Part shown: in pieces, positions 39,722 through 50,505 of the stretch
Position numbering within the stretch: position 1 is the stretch's first letter
Layout of the letters: every line of letters begins with the position of its first letter
Assembly: GCA_004026145.2 (NCBI GenBank)
Contig: CP034991.1
Span: 11,574,110-11,638,109 of the forward strand
Direction of reading: 5' to 3'
DNA from: Takifugu bimaculatus
Taxonomy: Eukaryota; Chordata; Actinopteri; Tetraodontiformes; Tetraodontidae
Length of the DNA: 64,000 bases
Notes under the pieces: generated by a model
What the model saw: only the letters and a program-made list of their open reading frames with translations
Told to the model about the DNA's origin: nothing
Database searches by the model: none
Translations under genes and position numbers: made by a program

Positions 39722-41091
39722 TCAACTGTCCTTGAACACAAACAGGATGTCCTCATCGGTGCCGTAGCTGCGCCACGCATCCTCAAAATTTTGGAAACTG
39801 GTGCAGCACACCCCTGAAAACCCCCCAAAACACATCATTATTGACATTATTCATCTTAAATTCTGTGAGATTGCTGCCATGAAATGACACAAAAGCTTGT
39901 AATATCAAAATAAAGAATACCTTCACTGTAGCAGCATCAGAAAACTGTTCACTTTCTTGTCAGTTCAAGTATTTTGTGATCTACAGTCAAATGCATCATT
40001 CTTTGAAATGCATAAATAAGACTCCCCATTGAGGGGCAGAGCACGAACAAAACAACCTTAAAACCAATCATCTGGGGGTTGATGGCTTGGGCCACTCAAG
40101 AGACTGACTAACTTGTTTTAGACATCAAAATGTACTCACGGTCAAAATATGCAGGGTTGTTGTAGTAAATGGAGCCAGTGGTTTTGTTAAAGCCACACAA
40201 TACGATAAAGTGTCCTTGGTATTCTGGTTTCCTGCAAAAGCACTTCTGGCCCACCGGCAGAAAGCAGCAGTACTTTACAGGTGAGGAACAGTCTTCACAC
40301 TTCAAGACCACGGCGTTGACGAGCACGATGGCAACATGGCCCTGCTCCAAGTGAGCCTGGATCTCCTGAACTGACACAGAGCTGTGGAACAATAACCACA
40401 AATCCAAATCTTTCATGAAGCAAAGAAAGCACGATGACAGACGCAATGTCAACTAATTTACCAAATGTAACATTAACATAAAACTGAACTCACCATTTTT
40501 TTACTATAACACCTTTACTTTCTGCATTTTGAAAGAGTTTATTCACTCTGTCTTCTTCCGTGTCAAAGTGTTTCTTATAAAAAGACTGCAAGGGGAAAAA
40601 AAATGTAACTGTCAGAGCAATAGCACACCTTTCACTCTGCTTTGACTGTGCAACTTACCTGAGTCCGAAAACCCTTATCAACACCCAGAGTCTGTGTGCA
40701 GAAGCAGTGCCTGATGTCCAGGTGGCGCATGAGGTAGGCCAGATCAATGGTCCAAACACTCTGGGTCAGCTTCAGCTCCCAGCAAGTCTTCTCAAAGTCT
40801 TCTTCACTGACTGGATGGAGATACCTAAAAAATAATCAGAGCCTGATGGACTCTGTAAAGGACTACCAAAACGCAACAAGGAACTGTAACTTGTGAGGGT
40901 GTGAGTCAGGAACCCTGGTGTGTATTTACCTGAGAACCATCTTGGAGCAGGCTAACCCACAGTCCCAGTGATACTGCTGCTGAATGGTGGGCACATTCAG
41001 CAAAACATCCTCTGAGAAAACACCAATATTCCATCAAAATAACATACACGTGTACTGTCTTGTTGTTGAATCCCCCCTACTCACCTGCCAT
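39722..41091 (-). CDS. gucd1: Guanylyl cyclase domain-containing protein 1
   Basis: Six minus-strand exons: 41085-41091, 40930-41011, 40659-40824, 40494-40585, 40140-40381 and 39722-39813. They encode 226 residues (human 239). The first coding exon is only ATGGCAG. The fold is papain/C39-like: YHWDCGLACSKMVLR early, then HVAIVLVNAV, a Cys-rich block (CEDCSSPVKYCC), GHFIVL and a C-terminus ending DEDILFVFKDS. Despite its name, vertebrate GUCD1 has no proven cyclase activity that I know of. All splice sites are GT-AG and the frame is intact. The neighbour upb1 converges on it, as in human 22q11.23. Confidence 0.95.
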
Positions 41092-41807
41092 TCTGCTGGA
41101 TTTTTAAGTCAGCGGCCAACTACTGGGCCGAGTTAATTTACGACATTTAAGAAAATGGGTTGGGTTTGCTCATCTACACTAGCCCCAACGCACTAGCGGC
41201 TAAGATTAGCTGTCGGGCTAACAGCGGCTATTAGCAGCTTCTCATTACAGTGATACCAACTCATCGAAACAGACCACTACTAGAAACAAGGCCGCCACCC
41301 AATCGCACATAAACGATTAACGTTTCTTTTGACGCTTCTCTTTTCTGAGTTCTGTTTCGAACCTCTTCTGATGGTCTTCTACTTCTCTGGCTGTTATCCT
41401 GCAGAGAAGCTTGTTTGTTGTGGCGCCAGACAATGCTGCCCCCACATGGAGAGGAGGACTCAAAACATTCTACTCATGGACACAGCGTCACGAAACAATT
41501 CTTTGCTCAAATAGAGCACGTAAAAATAATGCAAAGATACAAGCAGGGTAAAATAAAATATAAAGGTAGTAAGAGAAAAAGCAACAGTGGCATGTAAAAT
41601 TGTTTTCTTTGTGGCCTATTTTTGTTGCCTAGGAAGCCATGTTTTAAAATACTAACATGATCTGTAAATGGAAGCACAGCAGAATATTACTTACAAAAAT
41701 GACATTACATCATGGTGTTTTTAAGGTTATTTCTGTTTTAAAAAGAAACCACAAGTTTATACTGTAAATTATATTAATATATAATAATTGATTTTACACA
41801 AGGCCAG
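41092..41807. other. Intergenic sequence upstream of gucd1
   Basis: Presumed gucd1 promoter region followed by AT-rich sequence. No coding exon is supported. Confidence 0.5.
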
Positions 41808-42929
41808 TGTTGGGGTCCAGGGGTTGTGTCTGGCTTTCGTCCAGCAGGGGGTGCGCTGGAGCACAATTGGCGGCAGCTGGCAGGCGCACCTGTAGGCAAT
41901 TTACATCTGCCGCCTATTTAAGCAGGTTGTTCCTCACTATCACGGCCAGGGGGGTTGTGCGGATTCCCTCGTGTGTGGTGTGGTTAGGTTTTCCCTTGTC
42001 GTGGTTCTCTCCGGGTACTCCGGCTTCCTCCCACAGTCCAAAGACATGCAGGATTGGGGATTAGGCTAATTGGAAACTCTGAAAAGTGCCCGTGAGTGTG
42101 AGAGAGAATGGTTGCTTGTCTATATGTGTTAGCCCTGCGATTGACTGGCGTCCAGTCCAGGGCTGTACCCTGCCTCCGCCCATTGTGCTGGGATAGGCTC
42201 CAGTCCCCCCGCGACCCTCAGTGGAAGGAACAAGCGGTAGAAAGTGAGTGTTTGGGTTCCGTAGCCAGAGTGTGGTGGTTTTTGCCTCTGGTTGAGTTTC
42301 CTGCAGTCCAGGAGGACTGCTTCTGTCTTGTGTCTCTTGGGCACGTTCGAGGTCTTCATGCCGTTTGCTGGACCGGCGAGCGTGCCGCGCCGGACTCCCG
42401 AGTTCTCTGCAGTCCAGGGGGGATGCTTCTGGTGGAGGACTTACCGGTGGACCTGTGAAGGGCAGACTCCGGCGGTCCTGGAAGACTGCCTCTGTTCCCT
42501 GGTGTTCTGCGGTTCTGGAGGGCCGCTTCTGTCCCCGAGTGCTATGCAGTCCTGGGGGGACTGTATCGGTTCCGGTGTTCCCTCGGCGGTCCTGGAAGAC
42601 TGCTTCTGTTTCCTGGAAGACTGCTTCTGTTCCTGGTGCTTGGCAGTCCTGGAGGGCTGCCCTCGTCTTCCTTGTGTTGCTTTCTCCCCCCGTAAATAAA
42701 ACCTTTGGCCCTTTTACCACTGTGTCCTGTGTTCAGGGTTCTGTTATTTTATCAAAAACAAACAACCCTCGTCCCGTAACAGAACCCCCTGGCCCTGATA
42801 GGGAGGCACAACCTGCTTAAATAGGCGGCAGATATAAATTGCCTACAGGTGCGCCTGCCAGCTGCCGCCAATTGTGCTCCAGCGCACCCCCTGCAGGACG
42901 AAGCTAGACACAACCCCTGGACCCCAACA
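41808..42929. mobile_element. Fold-back element with long inverted repeats, carrying a nested repeat
   Basis: About 150 bases at the left end (TGTTGGGGTCCAGGGGTTGT onward, 41808 to about 41957) recur inverted at the right end (about 42781-42929, ending ACCCCAACA). Identity is high, with a few substitutions. The interior holds a fish retroposon-type tail at about 41995-42250 and imperfect tandem units rich in CTGGAAGACTGCTTCTGT at about 42290-42670. No transposase frame is evident and no target duplication is clear. The ends are TG...CA, so descent from rearranged LTRs is an alternative to a foldback DNA transposon. Confidence 0.75.
41995..42250 (+). repeat. Widespread teleost retroposon 3' tail-like segment
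   Basis: The stretch beginning GGTTCTCTCCGGGTACTCCG and continuing through CCCACAGTCCAAAGACATGC, CTGGCGTCCAGTCCAGGG and GGATAGGCTCCAG is a very common dispersed motif in fish genomes, associated with non-LTR element tails. The family name is not certain. It lies inside the inverted-repeat element. Confidence 0.6.
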
Positions 42930-43138
42930 GGAACATTTATTGTCATACTACATCAATTATACAATGATATTTAAAAGCCAGATGAAGGGTCTGGACAAAA
43001 CAGGCTTTACTGTCACACACTGAACATTTTATTGAGGAATTTGGATAATGTTGATTATTTTTTTGATTGTTTTGTTTCTGATTGCAGAGCACTTTAGATT
43101 TATCTGCAGGAAAAAGTTCCATCTTGAAATGACAGGCA
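42930..43138 (-). other. 3' untranslated region of the P2X gene
   Basis: Minus-strand sequence after the P2X stop codon contains AATAAA at 43028-43033 and again at 42936-42941. The first gives a short untranslated region of about 110 bases. Confidence 0.5.
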
Positions 43139-45641
43139 CTACTTTTGGGTTCCATAATTGGGTCCCATTGACAGCACCTGTGGTAAACAAGGAAACAAAG
43201 CAGAAAGTAACAGGCCACCTGTGACATCATGCTTGATCTGTCAGCAAAGAGGTGATCGATAATTTACCGATTCAGCATCAGTATCCTCCAACAGCAGGGA
43301 CACCTTGTGTCTTTTGTAGAGATCTCTTTTTCGCATGCACGTCAGCATAACCCAGTCAGTAACTGGAGGAACCTGAGAGGGAGGAAAAAGGAAATCCTCG
43401 CTGCTCTGTCTTTCCTCCGTCTTTCTCACGATCACACCTACTTACCAAGCTGAGCAATGCTAATGCTGCAGCCAAGTTAATTATGGTTGGTACAATGCCG
43501 AATTTTCCCGCCTGTAGGATCAGAAAAGGGGGTATTATGAAGGAGATTATATGCAAAATAAAATGTTTTAAATAAGATTTATGCAGACTCACAGTTCCAA
43601 AGACAATAACATTAAACCGGATTCCATATGCTTTAATCAAGGTTCTTGTCTCCTTCCCATCTGGGGTTTGGTAGTATTTTGCAAACCTACAAGCAGTGTT
43701 CATTTTATTAAATACACTCATGTTCAGCTTAATTTCATTCTTTAAAGGGAGTTTCACCTGAAGTTTAACCCAGTGGCCACATCGTTGAGAGGATTTTTGT
43801 TGTCCAGCCTCCGGAAGGTGTATTCAGGATGGCATTTATTCCCTTGTGGCCAGTCCAGGTTACAGCTCCAGTCAATAAATATCCCGAGAACGCCACCCTG
43901 AATGAACATGAAACCAATTCTCAAAGGTTTCTTCTAATGACAGAGGATTTCAGACGACAGCAGAGCTTAAAAGCTGCCTCAGTATTTTACAATAACGACT
44001 GCTGAACACTGTGAAAGACGGCTGTTATCGCAGCAGTGACCGTCCCGGATGTGTGCCACGGTGTACAGACGCATCATCCGTCTGTTTATGCCGGTGACCT
44101 GTGTCAGGGAACAACTAGTGCACTAACAACCATGTACACGTGTGCTCGTTCATGTTTTTAGCAAGCTGGTACTTTCAGAACCGTCTCCTTTGGCATTTAG
44201 GCCGACCTTCACAGCCATGTCTTGAAAGTCCTCTCCAGCCTCTGAAACCATGTATTTGAGCTGGAATATGGGGCATTCGGGGTCCGTTTCTTGGTTGTAT
44301 TCACAGCTCTTGAGGTACGAGGACCCGATGTGAGGGAGTATGTTCCTCCTGAGGAGACAACGACGGGTAACAGATGTGTGTGCACGCGCGACAATACCTC
44401 CGCATCATGTGCACACTGACTGACTGACCTGTGGAAATTAAACTTGGGGTACATTATGCTGTTTTTGATCAGCACGGTGAAGTTTTCAGCTGCTGCCAAG
44501 ATGGCGGATCTGCAGGTCAGAGAGACGCGTCAGTCCACATCACTGTTTCCTGCTGGGAAAATACAGGGATGTTTGCTTACTTTGGCGGCTGTGCGTCTAT
44601 TTCCAGAGGGCACCACGAGAACACTTCACACGTCTTCATGTTGGTGGAGAATTGCACACACTGTCCTGTTTGCACACCTAAAGAAGAGCCAACTTTGACT
44701 TTATTTTAATGTATCATACATATTTTCTCACCTGCTTTTATTTTTAATGCCATCTGAATGTTTTTATGTGTTTCTATCCGGCACATTTTACACTGCTTCT
44801 GCATCAGTGATGAACTTTCATTTTAACATCTTTATCTCTTCATGCGCTGTTGGTACTAAAGCCTACCATTCCCACGAGGGCTCAGTGAGGCCCTTGATAC
44901 AGTCGGAATCACGCACGCACGTCGTTTTGGGGGTTGGAAGCTGGAGAAGAAAACCAGGGTGTTCATTTTACCATCAACATGCTTTTGGAGATCAAATCAC
45001 CATGAAGATGTAATAAGACTAGACTGCGGATTTGTAGGTCAAACTCAAAATTCATTCAGGGATTATGAATAATAACACCACAGAATGGAACAATAACTCA
45101 GTCACTCACTGCAGGACAGCGGGACTGAGTTTGATTGGGGGTAATGACCACATTCGTCAACACAAAGAAAGAATCATCACCCTGTGGAAACATGAGATCA
45201 TTAGGTGGCAGCAGAAAAGTAGATGTTAGTGTGTTCTCTCTAGAATAAAAATAGGAATACTATCTACCTGAGGAGGGATGACATAATCTGCCACATCCCA
45301 GAGCCTGGCGTCCATGTCAGAAGTGTTGGTGAAAGGCGAATCCTTTCACTTTGGTGGTCACGGTGCTGATGACAGAATCGTTCTCCTGGTAGGACTTCCT
45401 CACCACACAAATGTACCTGTAACAGTTCAGAGGTACCATGACCATACAGGTCCCTGCAGCTGCGTGTGTTCAGCATCCCACCTCACACCTTTACTCACCC
45501 CACCACATACAGCAGGATGAGAATCTGGATGAACCTGAAAATGCAGCCGACCCGTAAGTTGGGGATGACCAGCGTTTTTGCCGTTTCATAGTCCAAAAAT
45601 GCATGGAGGCAGTTCAGGCAGAAGTCCACGACCCTGCTCAT
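43139..45641 (-). CDS. P2X purinoceptor (ATP-gated cation channel)
   Basis: An ATP-gated trimeric cation channel with two membrane segments. Twelve minus-strand exons, the usual P2X number: 45499-45641, 45268-45416, 45110-45181, 44867-44940, 44581-44677, 44429-44509, 44207-44348, 43758-43897, 43593-43686, 43446-43511, 43268-43372 and 43139-43177. They sum to 399 residues after discounting two extra bases (45334-45335 and 44877-44878). ATP-contact motifs are present: KVKG after TM1, the NFR motif (across exons 43758-43897 and 43593-43686) and IKAYGIRF. The extracellular cysteines and the YxxxK motif after TM2 (YKRHK) are kept. Closest by eye to the P2X4/P2X5 group; the short tail ending GPNYGTQK and an Ala/Leu-rich TM2 leave the subtype open, and the fish-retained P2X8 type is possible. 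Confidence 0.9.
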
Positions 45642-47304
45642 CTCTGCACACCGGTGATGATCTGTGCTCCCCGCACGCCGCAGTCGCTCTTCAAATCACC
45701 TTATTCAAATTAGGAGGAACGGACACGTCCTCCGCCTGCACAGCGGGAGCATTTACACTCGTCACATCAGCAACGACAACTTTCACCATTTTATCTTTAC
45801 TCTAAATCTGATTTAAGGGTCTTCACACAAGCATATGTGGCGTATTTAATTCAGGAAGTACAAACCAGTTTATTTCTAGTTCCTCGAAGCCAGTGGTGTT
45901 CTGTATTCTCCTCATTTTCAGATAAATGAAGCAGATTTTTGAAAAGAATACAGCTCATTTTTGTTGCCATTGGCTCATCGTGCAGCCCTAACGTGATAGC
46001 GAGAATCATCTTAACCTGCAGAATATTCAACTTTAATCCCAGAGGGATTGATGGGTTTAAATAAACGTATAAAAGTGCGTTTAAAAGGCTGCAACCCACA
46101 TGCAAATGACCGCCTGCTCTAATCTACTGCTGTAGTGATCGACTGAGTGGAGCGAAGATTACACACAGCAGCAAACAAATGAAACTGTGTTAACAGCCAC
46201 CCTAAATTTAAATGCAGGTTACGATAGTATTCAAAACAAAGGAAACATCTGTTCTCGTCTTTTCGAAAAAGCGCTTTGATGACTGTGGAAGACACCTTTA
46301 TTTCCAGTAAAAGCATTTAAAATGGAGCAAAATCAGCCTAAACGTGATCATAATCCTGTTTTCATTATGACATAATGTTTGACTGCAGGGGCGCAGAGAC
46401 AGTCAAAATGTGATGTTCAGTGTGAGAAATGCAGGAAATTTCATTGCTTTTTAACTCGCTCACACAAGTACACTTTGATCATTGAGGGATTTAATTCCAT
46501 GATCATTCTTAGAACAAAGGACAGACACAAATGCCACTTTGGTCCAGTAGTACCTTCAAGGTCTGCACACCTGAACCTTACAACACATCCACATAGTGTT
46601 TACTAATGTTAGATATTTTTAACACTTTCAAGTTTCATCATGTCCATATTATAGTCACACAGTTAAAAATGGCTACAATGCTCAATATACAAATGACTGA
46701 TACGCCATATACAGGGAATATGTACTCGCATTTTCTACTTTTGCTAAAATTAGACAACAGACACGAGTTATTATCCATCCATCACGAAGTGATGACAATG
46801 TTCTGGGTGTTGGTGCAATTTTTTCAAGTATAACGACGGGCTGCATCAAGTTGGACCAAATTGAGATTTCGATGAATTACTTAAAAGTTTCACTGTCACT
46901 AATCCATTTATTACAATGTCAAGTAAAAACAGAGGACTTTCCCTAAAATACATGTTTTTCAAATGGTAATAAGTCTATATTTAATTTCTATTATGTATCA
47001 CTCAAAAACATTAAAGGAAACTGGTTAAAATGTTTATTCTTTTGGTTCATTTGAACAAAATAATGATTCTAATTCAAATCTGATCAACTGTGCAGCCCTA
47101 AAACGTAGGGCATCTACAATGCACCGAATAAAATTCTAGTCCACAGTAATGACGCTACAGTAAAACACAGATAAAGAAACCTCCAGTTTAAGATCTTAAC
47201 GCGTTTGTAAGCCTTAAACACAAGGGACTTGATGTTTGTGCTTGTGATGTCATTTTTCTTTACAAGAGTTCATCAGTGTATCCAGCAGAGTGATGACAAA
47301 AAGT
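45642..47304. other. P2X upstream region and zbtb26 3' untranslated region
   Basis: No coding exon is supported. Most of the AT-rich part, about 46300-47304, is probably the minus-strand 3' untranslated region of zbtb26. Several AATAAA hexamers occur on the minus strand and I cannot choose one. Confidence 0.45.
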
Positions 47305-48607
47305 TCAGAGAGTTCCCATTTGGCCAAAATCGAAGTCCAGCCCCCCGTCTTGCAGGCTGCCTTCGTTAGCGTTGTCCAAACTGTTCTTCCCGTGAATCTG
47401 TTTCAGGTGTTTGCGGAGAACCGGTTTATGGGCGAAAACCATCTCGCAGTAGTTGCAGCGGTGTGGCTTAACGCCACTGTGTAAATTTAGATGATCTTGC
47501 AACGAACACTTCTGGGTAAAGGTCTTGCCGCAAATTTTACACTGGAAAGGCTTGATGCCAGCGTGGACGCGCATGTGTCGGTGCAGGTTGCCCTTCTGCG
47601 TGAAGGTTTTACCACACAGGAGGCACATGAACAGCTTGTGCATCTTGAGGTGGTTGGCATAGTTCTCCAGCTGGCGGAAGACCCGCGCACATTTAGGACA
47701 CTGGTGGTACCACTGACGGGGGTTGTCGTAGTTTCTTGGATACCCAAGGTGCTTGTCGGCTAGAGGGGGACTAAATGGGAATCCAGCCATGCTTGGCAGA
47801 CTCGCTATCTCGCTGCCACGACTGTCCACAGGTGGAGTTGACGAGGGAGTGCTGAGGTTCAGGGGAATGAAGGGAGGCAGGGGAGCTGCTCGGGAAGTGC
47901 CCAAAGATGGAGGATTCGGCTGCGTCGTTGACAGACTCCACCTTTACTATAGTTATGTCATTGTCTACCATACCCTGCCGGGGACATCTGGCTAGGTTCT
48001 GCACAGGGGACTTGGACTCCAGGATGACGTCGTCATCGTCATCGTCATCCGTTTCAGTGCCATCGTTGTCGTCATCAAGCGGCTCCACCTTCTTGACTTC
48101 CTGATGAACAGTTCGGCCCTCGCAGTGCTCTTGCTCGCTCTGAGGCTGGGAGGACACACTCTCCTGCTCCTTTTCAACCCTCACACCCAAATTCATCTCT
48201 AGTTGCCGGGGGGATGAGGGCTTAATGAATTTGTTGAGCGCTTGAGTGCATTGTTTCACGATATGACCCATCTGCAGGAAGCTGGCCACAGTCAGGTAGT
48301 GCACCAGCTCCAGCTCTGGAAACTCCAGCTGCCCAGTGTAGCAGGATAGCAACAGCTGTCGCCCCACCTCAGCTTCCTGGATCATGGTGATCTGAACCTC
48401 TTTGGAGTCCTGCTGCAGAATGAACTGATCCCTCAAGAAAGACGAGCCAGCTGCAAACACTACTTTGTGACCGGGCACCTCCAGCTGGTTGATACGAACA
48501 GTTACATCACAGAAGCGTCTCTGGTGTCGGAGGAGATTCATCTTCTGGAGCATGCAGTCGCCAAATGTGGCAAAGCGGAACTGCAGGATCACCTGGTTCT
48601 GGGCCAT
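47305..48607 (-). CDS. zbtb26: Zinc finger and BTB domain-containing protein 26
   Basis: A nuclear C2H2 zinc-finger transcription factor of the BTB class. It is one coding exon, as in mammals, with 433 residues after one extra base is ignored; human has 441. The BTB domain spans about residues 10-130 (FGDCMLQKMNLLRHQRRFCD, then GHKVVFAAGSSFLRDQF, HYLTVASFLQMGHIV). An acidic linker follows. Four C2H2 fingers lie near the C-terminus, including CGKTFTQKGNLHRHMRVH and CGKTFTQKCSLQDHLNLH, and end in a ZBTB26-type tail LRKHLKQIHGKNSLDNANE. A splice acceptor just upstream (exon starts at about 48629) supports the ATG at 48607. The extra base (A/G at 47830-47831) interrupts NST|VDSRGSE. ZBTB6 is the nearest relative but fits worse in the fingers. 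Confidence 0.93.
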
Positions 48608-48740
48608 AGTGAACAGATCGCCAACGCGCCTGAGAAGAGAACCAGACACGGTGAAGCTCACCTGCTTTAACTAGTCAACTGACACGTCTAACAACAAACT
48701 ATGGGATTTCTGAAATGTGGCAGTTATTTGCATAGTCATA

Positions 48741-49878
48741 CACTATATTGCCAAAAGCATTCACTCACCTTCCTTGACTCATATATGAATTTAAGTGACA
48801 TCCCATTCCTACTCATAGGGTTCAATATTATGTGCGGCCACCGGACAGCTATATATTTGCAGCTATAGCAGCTTCCACTCTTCTGTGAAGACTGTCCACA
48901 AGGTTTAGGAGTGTGCTTATGGGAATTTTTGACCATAGTTTTCCAGAAGTGCATTTGTGAGGTCACACAATGATGTTGGACGAGAAGGCCTGGCTCTCAG
49001 TCGCCTTTCTAATTCCTCCCAAATGTGTTCTGTTGGGTCAAGGTCAGGACTCTGTGCAGGCCAGTCAAGTTCATCCACACAAGACTGTCATCCATGTCTC
49101 TATGGACCTAGCTTTGTGTACAGCCAGGTTGGAAGAGGAAGCTCCACAAACTGTTCCCACAAAGTGTGGGGCATGGAATTGTCTGAAGCATTGAGAGTTC
49201 CTTTCACTGGAGCAAAGGGGCCAAGCACAGCTCCCTAAAAACAACCCCACACCATAATCCCCCTGCCACCAAACTACACTTGGAACAATACAGTCCGACG
49301 AGCATTGTTCTCCTGGCAACTGCCAGAGAACGTGTCTCCATTACTCCAGAGTCCAGTGCTTTACACCACTGCACCTGACGCTTTGCACTGCACTTGGTGA
49401 TGTATGGCTTGGATACAGCTGCTCGGCCATGGAAACCCATTCCCTGAACCTCTCTGCACACTGTTCTTGAGCCAATCTGAAGGCCACATTAGGTTTGGAG
49501 ATCTGTAGCTATTGACTCTGCAGAAAGTTGGTGACTTCTTCGCACTGTCCGCCCCCATCAGCACCCGTGCCATCAGTTTACAGTGGCATTCCCAAACACT
49601 TCCACTTTCTTATAATACAGCTGGCAGTTGACTGTAGAATATTTAGGAGCAAGGAGATGTCACGACTGGATTTGTTGCACAGCCTAGCACACCCTATCAC
49701 AGTTCCAGGCTGGCAATTCACTGAACTCCTGAGAACGACCCATTCTTTCACAAACGTTTGTAAAAACAGTCTGGATGCCTTGGTGCTTGATTTTATCCAC
49801 CTTTGGTCATGGACGTGAATGGAACACCTGATTCTGATTATTTGGATGGGTGAGGGAATACTTTTTGGCAGTATAGTG
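48741..49878 (-). mobile_element. Degenerate Tc1-like transposon
   Basis: The ends are inverted repeats reading CACTATATTGCCAAAAG (left) and its near complement on the right, flanked by TA (48739-48740 and 49879-49880). Minus-strand frames spell Tc1-family transposase pieces, such as CNKSSRDISLLLNILQSTAS and GMGFHGRAAVSKPYITKC, broken by stops. At 1138 bp it is shorter than the usual roughly 1.6 kb, with several internal stretches missing, so it cannot move itself. It lies in the 5' intron of zbtb26. Confidence 0.9.
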
Positions 49879-50186
49879 TATGTGTACCAAATGAGAAATG
49901 TAGCTAGTTTAATTGGAATTCGAATCAACATTAGCTTAGCACTATGTTTTGATATTGGCCTATTCAATATCAGCGAGTACACTGCAACACAACACTAGCC
50001 CTGTTTAAACGACTCTTTTGACTTAATAATAGTTTTGTAAAACAAAAGAAAAAAAACAAACAAAAAAAACACTGCTACTTCAATGTCACCCACCTTAAAT
50101 TCACAGATAATATACCGCAGTTAGCTTCCTATGATACTAGCGACGACACTAGTGATTAACGCGCATTAACAATATACATTTTGTAC

Positions 50187-50290
50187 CTGTTTACCGACGT
50201 AAAGACACGCGTTAGATGTGGATTAAGGTTCCCATCGACGAAATACAATATTTGCTAATCCAGTGATGTGAAGGAAGCGTTTATGGGACT
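50187..50290 (-). promoter_or_regulatory. zbtb26: Candidate non-coding first exon and promoter of zbtb26
   Basis: On the minus strand a short block ends GTAAACAG followed by the donor GTACAA (exon edge at 50187). It could splice to the acceptor before 48629. The upstream edge is arbitrary. The donor and position support it; nothing else does. Confidence 0.35.
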
Positions 50291-50337
50291 ACTTCTTCTT
50301 CTTCTGCTGCTTTTGCTGCTTCTTCTTCTTCTTCTAT
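50286..50337. repeat. CTT/CTG-type trinucleotide repeat
   Basis: An interrupted run of CTT and CTG triplets seen directly. Confidence 0.85.
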
Positions 50338-50453
50338 ACATATAACGCTCAACTTGTGGTATTACTGCCATTGACTGGTGAGGACTGGTGCGGAACTGCA
50401 GGCCCTGCTGTGTACTTGTAAAGGAGGCAGTAGTCTTTACATTTTTATTTATG

Positions 50454-50459
50454 TTTATT
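50454..50459 (-). terminator. susd1: Polyadenylation signal of the susd1-like gene
   Basis: AATAAA on the minus strand, about 47 bases after the proposed stop codon. This supports the choice of last exon. Confidence 0.55.
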
Positions 50460-50505
50460 GTTTAGAAAATTTACAATAATTTCCTCCCACACAATGAAAG
50501 CTGTG

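Noticed and set aside
42061..42720. 219-codon minus-strand frame
   Set aside because: It lies inside the fold-back element and translates its tandem GC-rich repeats.
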